From CAYPNF01 sp964411985 (GTDB taxonomy: Bacteria > Verrucomicrobiota > Verrucomicrobiia > Limisphaerales > J093), in NCBI GenBank assembly GCA_964411985.1, contig CAYPNF010000008.1, positions 62,001 through 126,000 on the forward strand: DNA of 64,000 nt, read 5' to 3'. The translations under genes were made by a program, and so were the position numbers. The notes under the pieces were generated by a model. It saw only the letters and a list, made by a program, of their open reading frames with translations, was not told the origin of the DNA and did not search any database. Positions 43,855-51,578 of this stretch are shown piece by piece (within the stretch, counting starts at the first letter, position 1; each line of letters starts with the position of its first letter).

Positions 43855-44802
43855 ATGACGAACCAAGAACAGGGCAGTATGGGTCGGCAGGAACTCCTAG
43901 CTTTGGGTCCTTCTTGGCTAGCTTTTGCCTGGCTGGTAAGCAAGGCCAAGTTCTTCTGGAACCACAACCCTGACCTTCAGTTTGGCTGGGTGGTGGTACT
44001 TCTGTGTGCGTATCTTTTGTGGGAGGTTTGGGAGAAGCGGCCTGCGCCTTTGTTCCGATGGAGTATCCTTACGAGTCTTCTGGCCTCCAGCGGATGCTGT
44101 ATGGTCTTGCTGGTGCAAGTCTACCAGGCAGCCTTCGGGACGAATGCCGCTTCGATGGTTGGTCTGGCCCTCGGTTTGTTGGTTCTCGTATCAGCCAACC
44201 TGTCCTATTTATACGGTTTGGCGGGCCTGCGCCATTTTGGCCTCCCATTCGGTTTCATCCTCGTCGCCATGCCCATGCCTTCCGCTGTCCACAACCTGGT
44301 GGTTGGTAGCTTGCAGAGTCGAGTGGCATCGCTGGATGTTGAGATTCTGAATGTGATGGGTGTCCCGGCGAGTCGTGTCGGAAGCCTCATCCAGCTTCCC
44401 ACATGTACAGTCGGAATCGACGAGGCTTGCAGCGGCATCAGAAGTCTTCAGTCAGCCGTAATGGCGACGATTTTCATTGGGTATCTAACGTTGAAGCGTA
44501 TCATCACGCGCTTTGCCTTATTGGTAGGGGGAGTTTTTTTGGCGATCCTTGGCAATGTCTTCAGATCCCTGTTCCTCAGTCTTGTCGCTCACCGTGAGGG
44601 CGTTGAATCACTCCATCGCTTCCATGATGCCGCCGGATGGTCCATTCTGGCCTTTACCGTCGTGGGGGTCGCTCTTCTGGCTTGGTTCTTCGCAGCGGGT
44701 GAGAGGTTGTTGGCGACATCACATGTGGGTGCGACCGGAAATCCGCAGCATCCTCCCCCTCCAGCAACGGATGCAAAGGCGCCTCCCCAAGCGGTTGGTT
44801 GA
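43855..44802 (+). CDS. Exosortase (PEP-CTERM-type sorting transpeptidase)
   Basis: A 315-residue membrane protein with about eight helices. The catalytic triad is visible: Cys192 in DEACSGIRSLQ, Arg237 in GNVFRSLFLS and His257 in FHDAAGW. Exosortases cleave C-terminal sorting signals of secreted proteins in Gram-negative bacteria, and co-occur with polysaccharide loci. No protein with a PEP-CTERM-like tail is found in the window, so its substrates lie elsewhere. The Pro/Ala-rich tail of the protein overlaps the start of the sugar transferase gene. Confidence 0.9.
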   Translation: MTNQEQGSMGRQELLALGPSWLAFAWLVSKAKFFWNHNPDLQFGWVVVLLCAYLLWEVWEKRPAPLFRWSILTSLLASSGCCMVLLVQVYQAAFGTNAASMVGLALGLLVLVSANLSYLYGLAGLRHFGLPFGFILVAMPMPSAVHNLVVGSLQSRVASLDVEILNVMGVPASRVGSLIQLPTCTVGIDEACSGIRSLQSAVMATIFIGYLTLKRIITRFALLVGGVFLAILGNVFRSLFLSLVAHREGVESLHRFHDAAGWSILAFTVVGVALLAWFFAAGERLLATSHVGATGNPQHPPPPATDAKAPPQAVG

Positions 44803-45409
44803 TCTGGCGGTCGTCTTGCTCAGCTTGCCACTCTGGCTACCCTTGGTGGCTTTGGTGGGTCTGCTTGTCAAAGTCTTCCTGGGTTCCCCGGTACTCTTCT
44901 TTCAACGGCGCCCTGGGTTGCATGGGCGGCTTTTCACTTTGGTGAAATTCCGCACTATGACTCAGAAGTACGATTCTGCCGGAACTCCTCGCCCGGATGG
45001 GGAGCGGATGACGCGGTTTGGCGCATGGCTTCGCAGCACTTCCTTGGACGAACTGCCGGAGATCTGGAACGTCATTCGAGGCGACATGAGTCTGGTAGGG
45101 CCTAGGCCCTTGCTGAGCCAATACCTCAGTCGATACTCGACGCGGCAGGCCCGTCGCCATGAGGTACTCCCAGGGATTACCGGATGGGCGCAGGTTCACG
45201 GAAGAAACGCGGTTTCCTGGGCTGAACGGTTTGAACTGGATGTGTGGTACGTAGACCACCAAAGCGTTACCTTGGACATGACGATTCTGGCGAGAACGCT
45301 CTGGATCGTTCTTTCGCGGAAGGGCATTCAAGCCGCTGGGGAGGCGACCATGCCTGAGTTTCAGGGCATCGAGCGCGAGCGAGCCATGCGCTTGGATCCG
45401 GAGGTCTGA
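44771..45409 (+). CDS. Priming sugar-phosphate transferase (undecaprenyl-linked)
   Basis: A 212-residue monotopic membrane enzyme; the ATG at 44771 is favoured because the family motif KRLVDLAVVLLSLPLWLP then begins at the N-terminus. It has KFRTM, DELPEIWNVIRGDMSLVGPRP and PGITGWAQVHGRN, the signature of the PglC/EpsL-like family. It transfers a sugar phosphate to undecaprenyl phosphate as the first step of repeat-unit assembly. It closes the operon, overlapping the exosortase gene by 32 bp, and is followed by a strong terminator. The last 25 residues are an unconserved tail. Confidence 0.9.
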   Translation: MQRRLPKRLVDLAVVLLSLPLWLPLVALVGLLVKVFLGSPVLFFQRRPGLHGRLFTLVKFRTMTQKYDSAGTPRPDGERMTRFGAWLRSTSLDELPEIWNVIRGDMSLVGPRPLLSQYLSRYSTRQARRHEVLPGITGWAQVHGRNAVSWAERFELDVWYVDHQSVTLDMTILARTLWIVLSRKGIQAAGEATMPEFQGIERERAMRLDPEV

Positions 45410-45433
45410 GATTTTCCGCAAACCTGCCCGCAG

Positions 45434-45461
45434 CCCGCAGCCGAAAAGCTGCGGGTTTTTT
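45434..45461 (+). terminator. Rho-independent terminator of the polysaccharide operon
   Basis: CCCGCAGC and GCTGCGGG form a perfect 8-bp stem with a 6-nt CGAAAA loop, followed by six T residues. It lies 25 bp after the sugar transferase stop. Confidence 0.92.
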
Positions 45462-45565
45462 GTTGCTCGCAAGGGTGCTGTTTCGTCAGTGGATGGTGTG
45501 GCGCATAACCTCGAGGGTAGTTTTGGGTTGACCCGAGCGCTGGAACCGTACAGCTTGACCCGCAT

Positions 45566-45589
45566 CCTCATGTGTACAGGCTCATGAGG
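45566..45589. promoter_or_regulatory. Inverted repeat before the oxidoreductase gene
   Basis: CCTCATG and CATGAGG are separated by 10 bp and end 38 bp upstream of the ATG at 45628. The symmetry and place fit an operator or a leader hairpin; no regulator gene is adjacent. Confidence 0.35.
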
Positions 45590-45627
45590 AATGAGTATTT
45601 GAATCAACTATTCCACAATGTTTTGTT

Positions 45628-46956
45628 ATGAAACGACGCGAATTTCTGCGAGCCGCCGGTTATGTCGGGGCTGGTGCCCTCATCCTGCCCAGAGTGAAGG
45701 TGCTCGGCGCTGACACTCCCGGGAACAAGCTGAACATTGCCCTAATCGGGACCTGGGGACGTGGGGAAGCTCATTTCGGCGCGATTTCCGGGGAGAACGT
45801 GGTTGCCTTGTGCGACATCAACGAGGAACACCTGGCCTATGGCGCGAAGCGATTCCCGAATGCGAAAACCTATGTTGATTGGCGCAAATGCTTTGAGCAA
45901 AAAGACATCAACGCGGTGGTGATTTGCACCGCCGACCATACCCATGCCTTCGCCGCCAATTGGGCGATGAATCGCGGCTTCCATGTCTATTGCGAGAAAC
46001 CGCTGGCTAACAGCGTCGAGGAAGCCCGTATCGTGCGCGCCAATTACCTCAAGAATCGCTCCAAGATCGCGACTCAATGCGGGACTCAACGCCATGAATA
46101 TGAGAACTTCAACCGCGTTCGGGAGTTGATCCAGGACGGCGCTATCGGGGAGTTGGAAGGCGTTTCAGCTTGGGGTAACCGCAAGCTCGGGCGTCCAGGC
46201 TACCTGCCCGCGGAAGGGGAGCCGCCAAAAGGTTTCCACTACGACCTCTGGATTGGTCCTTCCCCCATGCACCCGTACAACCCGGGTTATTTCTCTGGTG
46301 GCCCCGGTATGAACTGCCTCCAATGGAACATGTATTGGGATTTCGGCAGCGGGCAGGTGGGCGACATGGGGAGCCATACCATGGACATCGCCTGGAATGC
46401 CGTTGACGCGACGCTTCCTACCTCTGCGGAAGCCAAAGGAGATGCGTACAACCCGGACGTTACCCCGGTGAAGCTGGAGGCGCACTTCGAGCATCCGGCC
46501 AACAGTTGGCGGAAGGGCATTCGCGTTTCGTGGTATCAGGGCGGCGCCATGCCCGAGTCTCCCAACCGCGGTATTGACCTCAATCGAATTGATCACGGTG
46601 CCTTGTTCGAGGGCTCCCAAGGCTTTCTCGTTGCTGACTTCACCACCCGCATCCTTTATCCGAACGGTGACAAAGCGGACATGACTTACTTCAAGCCGCG
46701 CAAGAAGGAAGCGGTCCTTCCCAAGATGGGAAGCTTCCAGCAACAGTGGATCAAGGCCTGCAAAGGAGACCTCAAGACCTCCTGCGACTTCGAGTACAGC
46801 GGCAACATGATCGAGCAACTCCTCCTTGGGCTTGTGGCCTATCGTGCAGGGAAGAAGATCGCCTACGACCCGGTGAAGGGTGCAGTGACGAACTCTCCGG
46901 AAGCGGACGCGCTCCTCCGCCGAAAATACCGCGAGGGTTGGACTCTGAACGGATAA
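45628..46956 (+). CDS. Tat-exported Gfo/Idh/MocA-family oxidoreductase
   Basis: A 442-residue protein with a twin-arginine signal (KRREFLRAAGYVGAGALIL), an NAD-binding Rossmann domain (NIALIGTWGRGEAHFGAI), the EKP motif (YCEKPLANSVEEA) and the C-terminal (GFO_IDH_MocA_C) domain with GDMGSHTMDIAWNA. Such periplasmic, tightly NAD(P)-bound enzymes are abundant in Verrucomicrobiota and Planctomycetota and act on sugars or inositols; the substrate is unknown. It is monocistronic with its own terminator. Confidence 0.88.
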   Translation: MKRREFLRAAGYVGAGALILPRVKVLGADTPGNKLNIALIGTWGRGEAHFGAISGENVVALCDINEEHLAYGAKRFPNAKTYVDWRKCFEQKDINAVVICTADHTHAFAANWAMNRGFHVYCEKPLANSVEEARIVRANYLKNRSKIATQCGTQRHEYENFNRVRELIQDGAIGELEGVSAWGNRKLGRPGYLPAEGEPPKGFHYDLWIGPSPMHPYNPGYFSGGPGMNCLQWNMYWDFGSGQVGDMGSHTMDIAWNAVDATLPTSAEAKGDAYNPDVTPVKLEAHFEHPANSWRKGIRVSWYQGGAMPESPNRGIDLNRIDHGALFEGSQGFLVADFTTRILYPNGDKADMTYFKPRKKEAVLPKMGSFQQQWIKACKGDLKTSCDFEYSGNMIEQLLLGLVAYRAGKKIAYDPVKGAVTNSPEADALLRRKYREGWTLNG

Positions 46957-46981
46957 ACCCGCGCCTCTATGGTTTGTGAGC

Positions 46982-47025
46982 CAGGGGTTGGGGAGGAATC
47001 AGCTCCCCAGCCCCTGTTCTTTTTC
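46982..47025 (+). terminator. Rho-independent terminator after the oxidoreductase
   Basis: A 14-bp stem (CAGGGGTTGGGGAG/CTCCCCAGCCCCTG, one G-U pair) with a 7-nt loop is followed by TTCTTTTT. Confidence 0.92.
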
Positions 47026-47330
47026 GCACGGGTTCCTAGATGAGTGTGCTTGCGACTACTCGCCTTCTGCCACAGCGACGATCAAGGCCCCCTAAACCGA
47101 GGCTCCGACTATGGCCGTTGCCCACGCGGTGAGGGTCTCCTAATAGCCTGAGGTCAAGTCCGAGCGCCCACGTTCTCGGTTGAGGGAACCCCCGTAGCGC
47201 ATTCGGGGGGACGGTTTCGGATGCCCACGAGATTGGTTTTGTTGCGAAGCTGAAACGGGTTCCCGGGGCGAGCTCAAGAAGAGCGCTCGCCGTCACAGGA
47301 ACCCGCAGAGGTGCCTTCCGACGATTTGTC
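47026..47330. other. Intergenic region, no supported gene
   Basis: About 300 bp. An 86-codon minus-strand frame (47036-47296) is Arg/Leu/Gly-rich, has no ribosome binding site and looks non-coding; it may be part of a dispersed repeat, which one copy cannot show. Confidence 0.5.
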
Positions 47331-47945
47331 CTAGAACTGTTCGGGGTCGGTTACCTTGAAGCTCGCCTGGTACTTGCCCAGGAAAGTCAAAGTGATCGTG
47401 GCACCGTCGCTCTCACGTTCGCCTGTGAATTGAATCGGCAGCTCCTGGGTGGCCGTGACTGCTTTCATGGATGCGGTCAGGATGGGCTCCTTGGTTTTCC
47501 CGAGGCCTACGAGTTCCAGGCTACCTGAATCGGTCTTGCGAACTCCAAGAGTGACCACGACTACGGTGGTGGATCCTTCTGGAGTGGTGACGTAGAGCGA
47601 GCGCAACTTGCTTTCAGACACGACTCGGCCTTCCACCAGCGGTGCCAGCTTGTGGAGCCAGAACTGACCAACAGGAACGATTTCCTTGCCGGCTTTGGCG
47701 AGCGTCTCGGAGAGTTTGCATTCAGGGAGGATCATGCCGCCGTATTCGCCCTCGCGCACCACCACGGGATACTTCAAGTCGGGATCCGTCGGGATCGGAG
47801 TGCCGGTCAACTGCTTGAGGTCGGCGCCCGCCGCGAAGGCGAACTTGAGGGCTTCCTCGCGGGGCAAGCTTTCCTGGGCTTGCGCGAGGGGCAGGAGGGT
47901 GAGCAGGGCGGTCAAGAGGATGTTCTTCTTCATGTTATTCTTCAT
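47331..47945 (-). CDS. Secreted protein of unknown function
   Basis: A 204-residue protein with a clear signal peptide (MKKNILLTALLTLLPLAQA, cleaved after AQA; the start may be this Met at 47933). The mature part is soluble, rich in Thr/Val/Lys, beta-like (TTVVVVTLGVRK, GATITLTFLGKYQASFKV), and has a single Cys. No domain is recognised. It stands alone, 120 bp downstream of the ECF sigma operon in the same direction, and may belong to its regulon or not. Confidence 0.7.
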   Translation of the reverse strand: MKNNMKKNILLTALLTLLPLAQAQESLPREEALKFAFAAGADLKQLTGTPIPTDPDLKYPVVVREGEYGGMILPECKLSETLAKAGKEIVPVGQFWLHKLAPLVEGRVVSESKLRSLYVTTPEGSTTVVVVTLGVRKTDSGSLELVGLGKTKEPILTASMKAVTATQELPIQFTGERESDGATITLTFLGKYQASFKVTDPEQF

Positions 47946-48063
47946 TGATGTCTTGTTTTACTGAATCTCAAACTTCAAAACCGAGCGTGCGGTTATGCTA
48001 AAGTAACGAACGTTGTCGAAGGCCGGTTACATCCTTTTTTGCGGAGCGGCGGATGTGCCAAGA

Positions 48064-48477
48064 TCACTTGGGATGCTCTACGTTCAGCACGTCCATATTG
48101 CTGATCTCGCCCTGGCTTGGTTTCATGCTTTCGAATGCCGCCTTTTGTTCGGGCGTCAGCTCCTTCTCCACTTCAGAGACAAGTCGCCAGATGACGTTTG
48201 TGCTTCGAGAGATGGTTTCTGAACGTATCCCTTTAAGATCCTCCACGGCCTGGTCGAGGTACTTTCGGATGCGTTCCCGCTGCTCGTCCGTGGGCTTGAC
48301 TGTGCGTTCGAAGGTGCGCATCGCCGCCACATTCCAGTTCTCAGGGTTGCTCCTCGCCTGGAACCGCACGCGTGCCGTCCGCCATCCAAGCACGGCTCCA
48401 AGGAGCATACTGGCGGCTGCCAAGAGGGCTAGGCAGGAGATCACTCTCCAATGCTGCTGTAACTTCATAAGATCCAA
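48064..48477 (-). CDS. Membrane-anchored helical protein, Spy/CpxP-like
   Basis: A 137-residue protein with one N-terminal transmembrane helix (VISCLALLAAASMLLGAVLG) and a periplasmic helical domain containing TDEQRERIRKYLDQAV and KELTPEQKAAFESMK, the LTxxQ-like pattern of Spy/CpxP and 'heavy-metal sensor' proteins. Such proteins bind misfolded proteins or metals and modulate envelope-stress regulators. It is the third gene of the ECF sigma operon, starting 13 bp inside the second gene, so it may sense the signal controlling the sigma factor (inference). Confidence 0.7.
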   Translation of the reverse strand: MDLMKLQQHWRVISCLALLAAASMLLGAVLGWRTARVRFQARSNPENWNVAAMRTFERTVKPTDEQRERIRKYLDQAVEDLKGIRSETISRSTNVIWRLVSEVEKELTPEQKAAFESMKPSQGEISNMDVLNVEHPK

Positions 48478-48755
48478 AAGACTTGGGAAACGGTCTCCTC
48501 CAAGTGCGGGGCCAGGCCACTTGCCCGCGGCGCGCCAGTGAATTCAACGGTGATGAGAATCAGAAAGGCCAGCGAGACCCATCCGGCCGCCTTGAGGCCT
48601 AGTTGTTCCCAGATACGCTCGCTGTTGTCGGCCCGTGCCAACGGCCACCGGGCCACCACCCGGGTGGCAAACCCATACGGAGGCGATTCCAGGCCATCGT
48701 CCATGGACCGGGCCCGGGACGTCAGACGTTTCCATTTATCGTCAAAACTGTTCAT
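48465..48755 (-). CDS. Small single-pass membrane protein in the ECF sigma operon
   Basis: A 96-residue protein with a soluble N-terminal ~50 residues and one transmembrane helix (AAGWVSLAFLILITVEF), no recognised domain. It overlaps the sigma factor gene by 14 bp and the Spy-like gene by 13 bp. The layout (cytoplasmic segment, one helix, short periplasmic tail) fits a minimal anti-sigma factor or its anchor, but no ZAS zinc motif is present. Confidence 0.65.
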   Translation of the reverse strand: MNSFDDKWKRLTSRARSMDDGLESPPYGFATRVVARWPLARADNSERIWEQLGLKAAGWVSLAFLILITVEFTGAPRASGLAPHLEETVSQVFWIL

Positions 48756-49344
48756 GTTTCGCCATTTTCTGCAGCTCCAGGGCTGCTTTCTTGAGTTTGT
48801 GTCTTGCCCGGAAGGCTCTCACCTTCACCAGCGTGGCGCTCCAGCCGGTCAGTTGGCTGATCTCCTGAACGGAGCGTTGTTCCAAATCCAACATCCTTAT
48901 TACGAGCTGCCCTTCTGCCGGAAGCGACTGCAACAAGCGCTCCACCAACTCCCGGGCACTGGCCGACTCGGTCTCCGGTTCGGTCGGATCGTCTGACAAC
49001 AGGTGCTCCAACCATGCGGCCTGATCCTCGGAGAGATCGGCCCATCGCAGCTCCGGGCGGCGTTTCTCCGCGCGCAGGGCATCCAAACAGGTTCGTACCG
49101 ACAGCCTTGCCACCCAATGTTCGAAGGGGGTGCCGTCCCTCATTTCGTACTGGTCGATCCGGGAAAAGAGGCGCAGAAACACTTCTTGCGCAAGGTCTTC
49201 TTCGGCCATTCGACGCGGCAAATGGGATCGAACAATGCGGATCACCAAAGGATAAAGATGATCCACCAGCGCGTGCGCGGCTTCTTCGTCGCGCAGTCGC
49301 ACTTGACGCAGGCAGATTCCTAAATCAAAGCCTGCCATTAGCAT
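48742..49344 (-). CDS. ECF-type RNA polymerase sigma factor
   Basis: A 200-residue sigma factor with region 2 (AHALVDHLYPLVIRIV, EEDLAQEVFLRLFSRID) and region 4 (LEQRSVQEISQLTGWSATLV, VKVRAFRARHKLKKA), no regions 1 or 3, hence ECF. It is the first gene of a three-gene overlapping operon with two membrane proteins that probably control it. The start may be Met1 (49344) or Met3. Its target promoters cannot be read from the window. Confidence 0.88.
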   Translation of the reverse strand: MLMAGFDLGICLRQVRLRDEEAAHALVDHLYPLVIRIVRSHLPRRMAEEDLAQEVFLRLFSRIDQYEMRDGTPFEHWVARLSVRTCLDALRAEKRRPELRWADLSEDQAAWLEHLLSDDPTEPETESASARELVERLLQSLPAEGQLVIRMLDLEQRSVQEISQLTGWSATLVKVRAFRARHKLKKAALELQKMAKHEQF

Positions 49345-49616
49345 CTTTTGGCTCGTCTCGACATGGTCCTGTCACTAATCTAACCGAGAGTAACGCCGCG
49401 ACAGGGTATCCGGTTACATTCCTCAAGGCCAGAACTGCGTATTAGGGTATCCTTGCCATGAACCTCTTGCAGGAGACGTTAGGCGCGGATAGGGTCCCTC
49501 ATCAATTCGGCCGGCATCATTCGTATGGATACTCCATCTCTCTCTGGGCACGCACGTGCTGACTCCAGGTCAAACAGCGCTGGGGAGCCCTCGATGGGTG
49601 ATTTGAAGCCGTTGGG

Positions 49617-51578
49617 ATGGAAGGTACGCTTGACTCGCGTGTTTTGAAAATGGTGTCATCGGTGATGACCTCAGGGCGACGCTTTTCGGCTCAACCCGTT
49701 TCTGCCCTAGTCTGGGCACTGATCCTCTGGCTCTGGGGCGTCGCTTGCCTGCGTGGCGAGTCGGTCGTGGTCCACTCCCGCGGCGGGTGGTTGGATACTG
49801 CCGGCCATCCGATCAACGCACACGGCGGCGGCATGCTCTTCCACAATCGTACCTACTATTGGTACGGCGAGAACAAGGCGGGCCGCACCTGGTTACCTGA
49901 ATCCACGAAAGCCTGGGACGGGTATCGGGTGGATGTGACTGGTATTCGCTGTTACTCCTCACCCGACCTGCGTCAATGGAAGAACGAAGGCCTTGTGCTC
50001 AAACCGGTGCCGGAGGATCCCTCCCATGATCTCCATCCTTCGAAAGTCTGTGAGCGGCCCAAGGTCATTTTCAATCCGTGGACCAGGAAGTTCGTGATGT
50101 GGCTCCACGTCGATAGTGAGGATTACGGCTCTGCCCGAGCAGGCGTTGCGGTGGCTGACCAGCCCACAGGGCCGTTTACCTATCTCGGGAGTGTCAGACC
50201 CGAAGGACAGGATAGTCGGGATCAGACGCTTTTCCAGGACGAGGATGGCAAAGCCTATCGCATCTACTCTTCCGAGAAGAACGACACGACTTACGTTTCA
50301 CTGCTCACCGACGATTACCTCAAACATAGCGGTCGGTACGCGCGCATCTTCGAGAAGCGTAGAATGGAGGCACCGGTTGTTTTCAAACACAGCGGTCGGT
50401 ACTGGTTTGTGGGTTCCGATTGCACGGGATGGGACCCGAACCCGGCGCGCTCGGCGGTAGCCCCCACCCTCTGGGGGCCGTGGAAGGAACTCGGCAACCT
50501 GTGCCGCGGGCCTGGAGCCTCCAACACCTTTGGGGCTCAAGGCACTTTTGTCTTCCCTGTGGCTGGGAAGTCTGATGCCTGGATCTTCATGGCGGATCTG
50601 TGGAACAAGACCAACTTGGTGGAGTCGCGGTACCTATGGCTGCCGGTCCAATTCCAAAACGATCAACCTACCCTGGAATGGACTGAAGCCTGGGATCTGG
50701 CCAGCCTTGGCGTTAGCGAGCCAATCCCGCTTGCGAAGAAGGGAGTCGGATTTTGGAATACGGATGGTGGATCCAGCCAACTCTCGGGCAAGATCGATGC
50801 CCTGGGCTGCGGTTGGTACTACAACTGGACCGCTACGGCCGATCCAAACACCCAGGCTACCTCAGCACAGTTCGTCCCGATGATTTGGAGCGCAAAGGAG
50901 GCTAGCCCGGAGAACCTCCGTCGTCTGAGAGAGGGCGTTGGCGACACACTACTTGGATTCAATGAACCCGACAAGCAGGGACAAGCCAATCTGAGCGTCT
51001 CGGAAGCGCTAGACCTTTGGCCAAAACTCATGGAAACCGGCCTTCGCCTGGGTAGCCCGGCTCCCGCGCAGCCCGACCCATGGTTGCCGAAGTTCATGCA
51101 GGAGGCGGATCGGCGGGGGTATCGAGTCGACTTCGTCTGTCTCCATTGGTATCAGGACATTACCCACCCGGACGCCGTCGAGCATCTGCGCCGGTTTCTG
51201 ATCGAGAATTGGGAGCGATACCGGAAGCCGATTTGGCTGACGGAGTTTTCAGGTTCGAATGGGGAGTGGATTCAGCCGGCCAACCCTCCAGTGGATGCGG
51301 TCAAGAACGCGGAATTTGTGCGGCGGGCGCTGCCGATGCTGGAGTCGCTCCCCTTTGTCGAGCGTTACGCCTGGTTCGAACTGCAGTGGAAGACTGCGCC
51401 CTGGGAACATGTGGCCTTGGTCGATCCTAAAACCGGCACCCTGACTGAGGTGGGGGTGGCTTACCGTAACGCTCGCCTACCGTGTGGAATGGACGGGCGA
51501 GTTTGTCCTGCGCGGCCGGTGAAGCGGACGAGTGGACGAAAGGCTTCATCTCCCTTCCGCGGGATGGTTGAGCCGTAG
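49617..51578 (+). CDS. Secreted two-domain glycan hydrolase: GH43-like plus GH128-like
   Basis: A 653-residue exported protein (signal helix VSALVWALILWLWGVACL; start may be 49617 or Met17 at 49665). Residues ~50-370 resemble a five-bladed GH43-type domain (HAHGGGMLF-like opening NAHGGGMLFHNRTYYWYGEN, GVAVADQPTGPFTYLG, APVVFKHSGRYW). Residues ~395-625 match the GH128/Asl1-like catalytic core (YYNWTATADP, LLGFNEPDKQGQANLS, VDFVCLHWYQD, PIWLTEFSGS), with Glu of FNEPD and Glu of LTEFS as the expected acid/base and nucleophile. GH128 enzymes cut beta-1,3-glucan. The fusion suggests removal of side groups and cutting of one polymer. It is convergent with the GH55-like gene. Confidence 0.75.
   Translation: MEGTLDSRVLKMVSSVMTSGRRFSAQPVSALVWALILWLWGVACLRGESVVVHSRGGWLDTAGHPINAHGGGMLFHNRTYYWYGENKAGRTWLPESTKAWDGYRVDVTGIRCYSSPDLRQWKNEGLVLKPVPEDPSHDLHPSKVCERPKVIFNPWTRKFVMWLHVDSEDYGSARAGVAVADQPTGPFTYLGSVRPEGQDSRDQTLFQDEDGKAYRIYSSEKNDTTYVSLLTDDYLKHSGRYARIFEKRRMEAPVVFKHSGRYWFVGSDCTGWDPNPARSAVAPTLWGPWKELGNLCRGPGASNTFGAQGTFVFPVAGKSDAWIFMADLWNKTNLVESRYLWLPVQFQNDQPTLEWTEAWDLASLGVSEPIPLAKKGVGFWNTDGGSSQLSGKIDALGCGWYYNWTATADPNTQATSAQFVPMIWSAKEASPENLRRLREGVGDTLLGFNEPDKQGQANLSVSEALDLWPKLMETGLRLGSPAPAQPDPWLPKFMQEADRRGYRVDFVCLHWYQDITHPDAVEHLRRFLIENWERYRKPIWLTEFSGSNGEWIQPANPPVDAVKNAEFVRRALPMLESLPFVERYAWFELQWKTAPWEHVALVDPKTGTLTEVGVAYRNARLPCGMDGRVCPARPVKRTSGRKASSPFRGMVEP

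Noticed and set aside
47036..47296. A small minus-strand gene of 86 codons
   Set aside because: No start signal, Arg/Leu/Gly-rich composition, and located between a terminator and the next gene's end.
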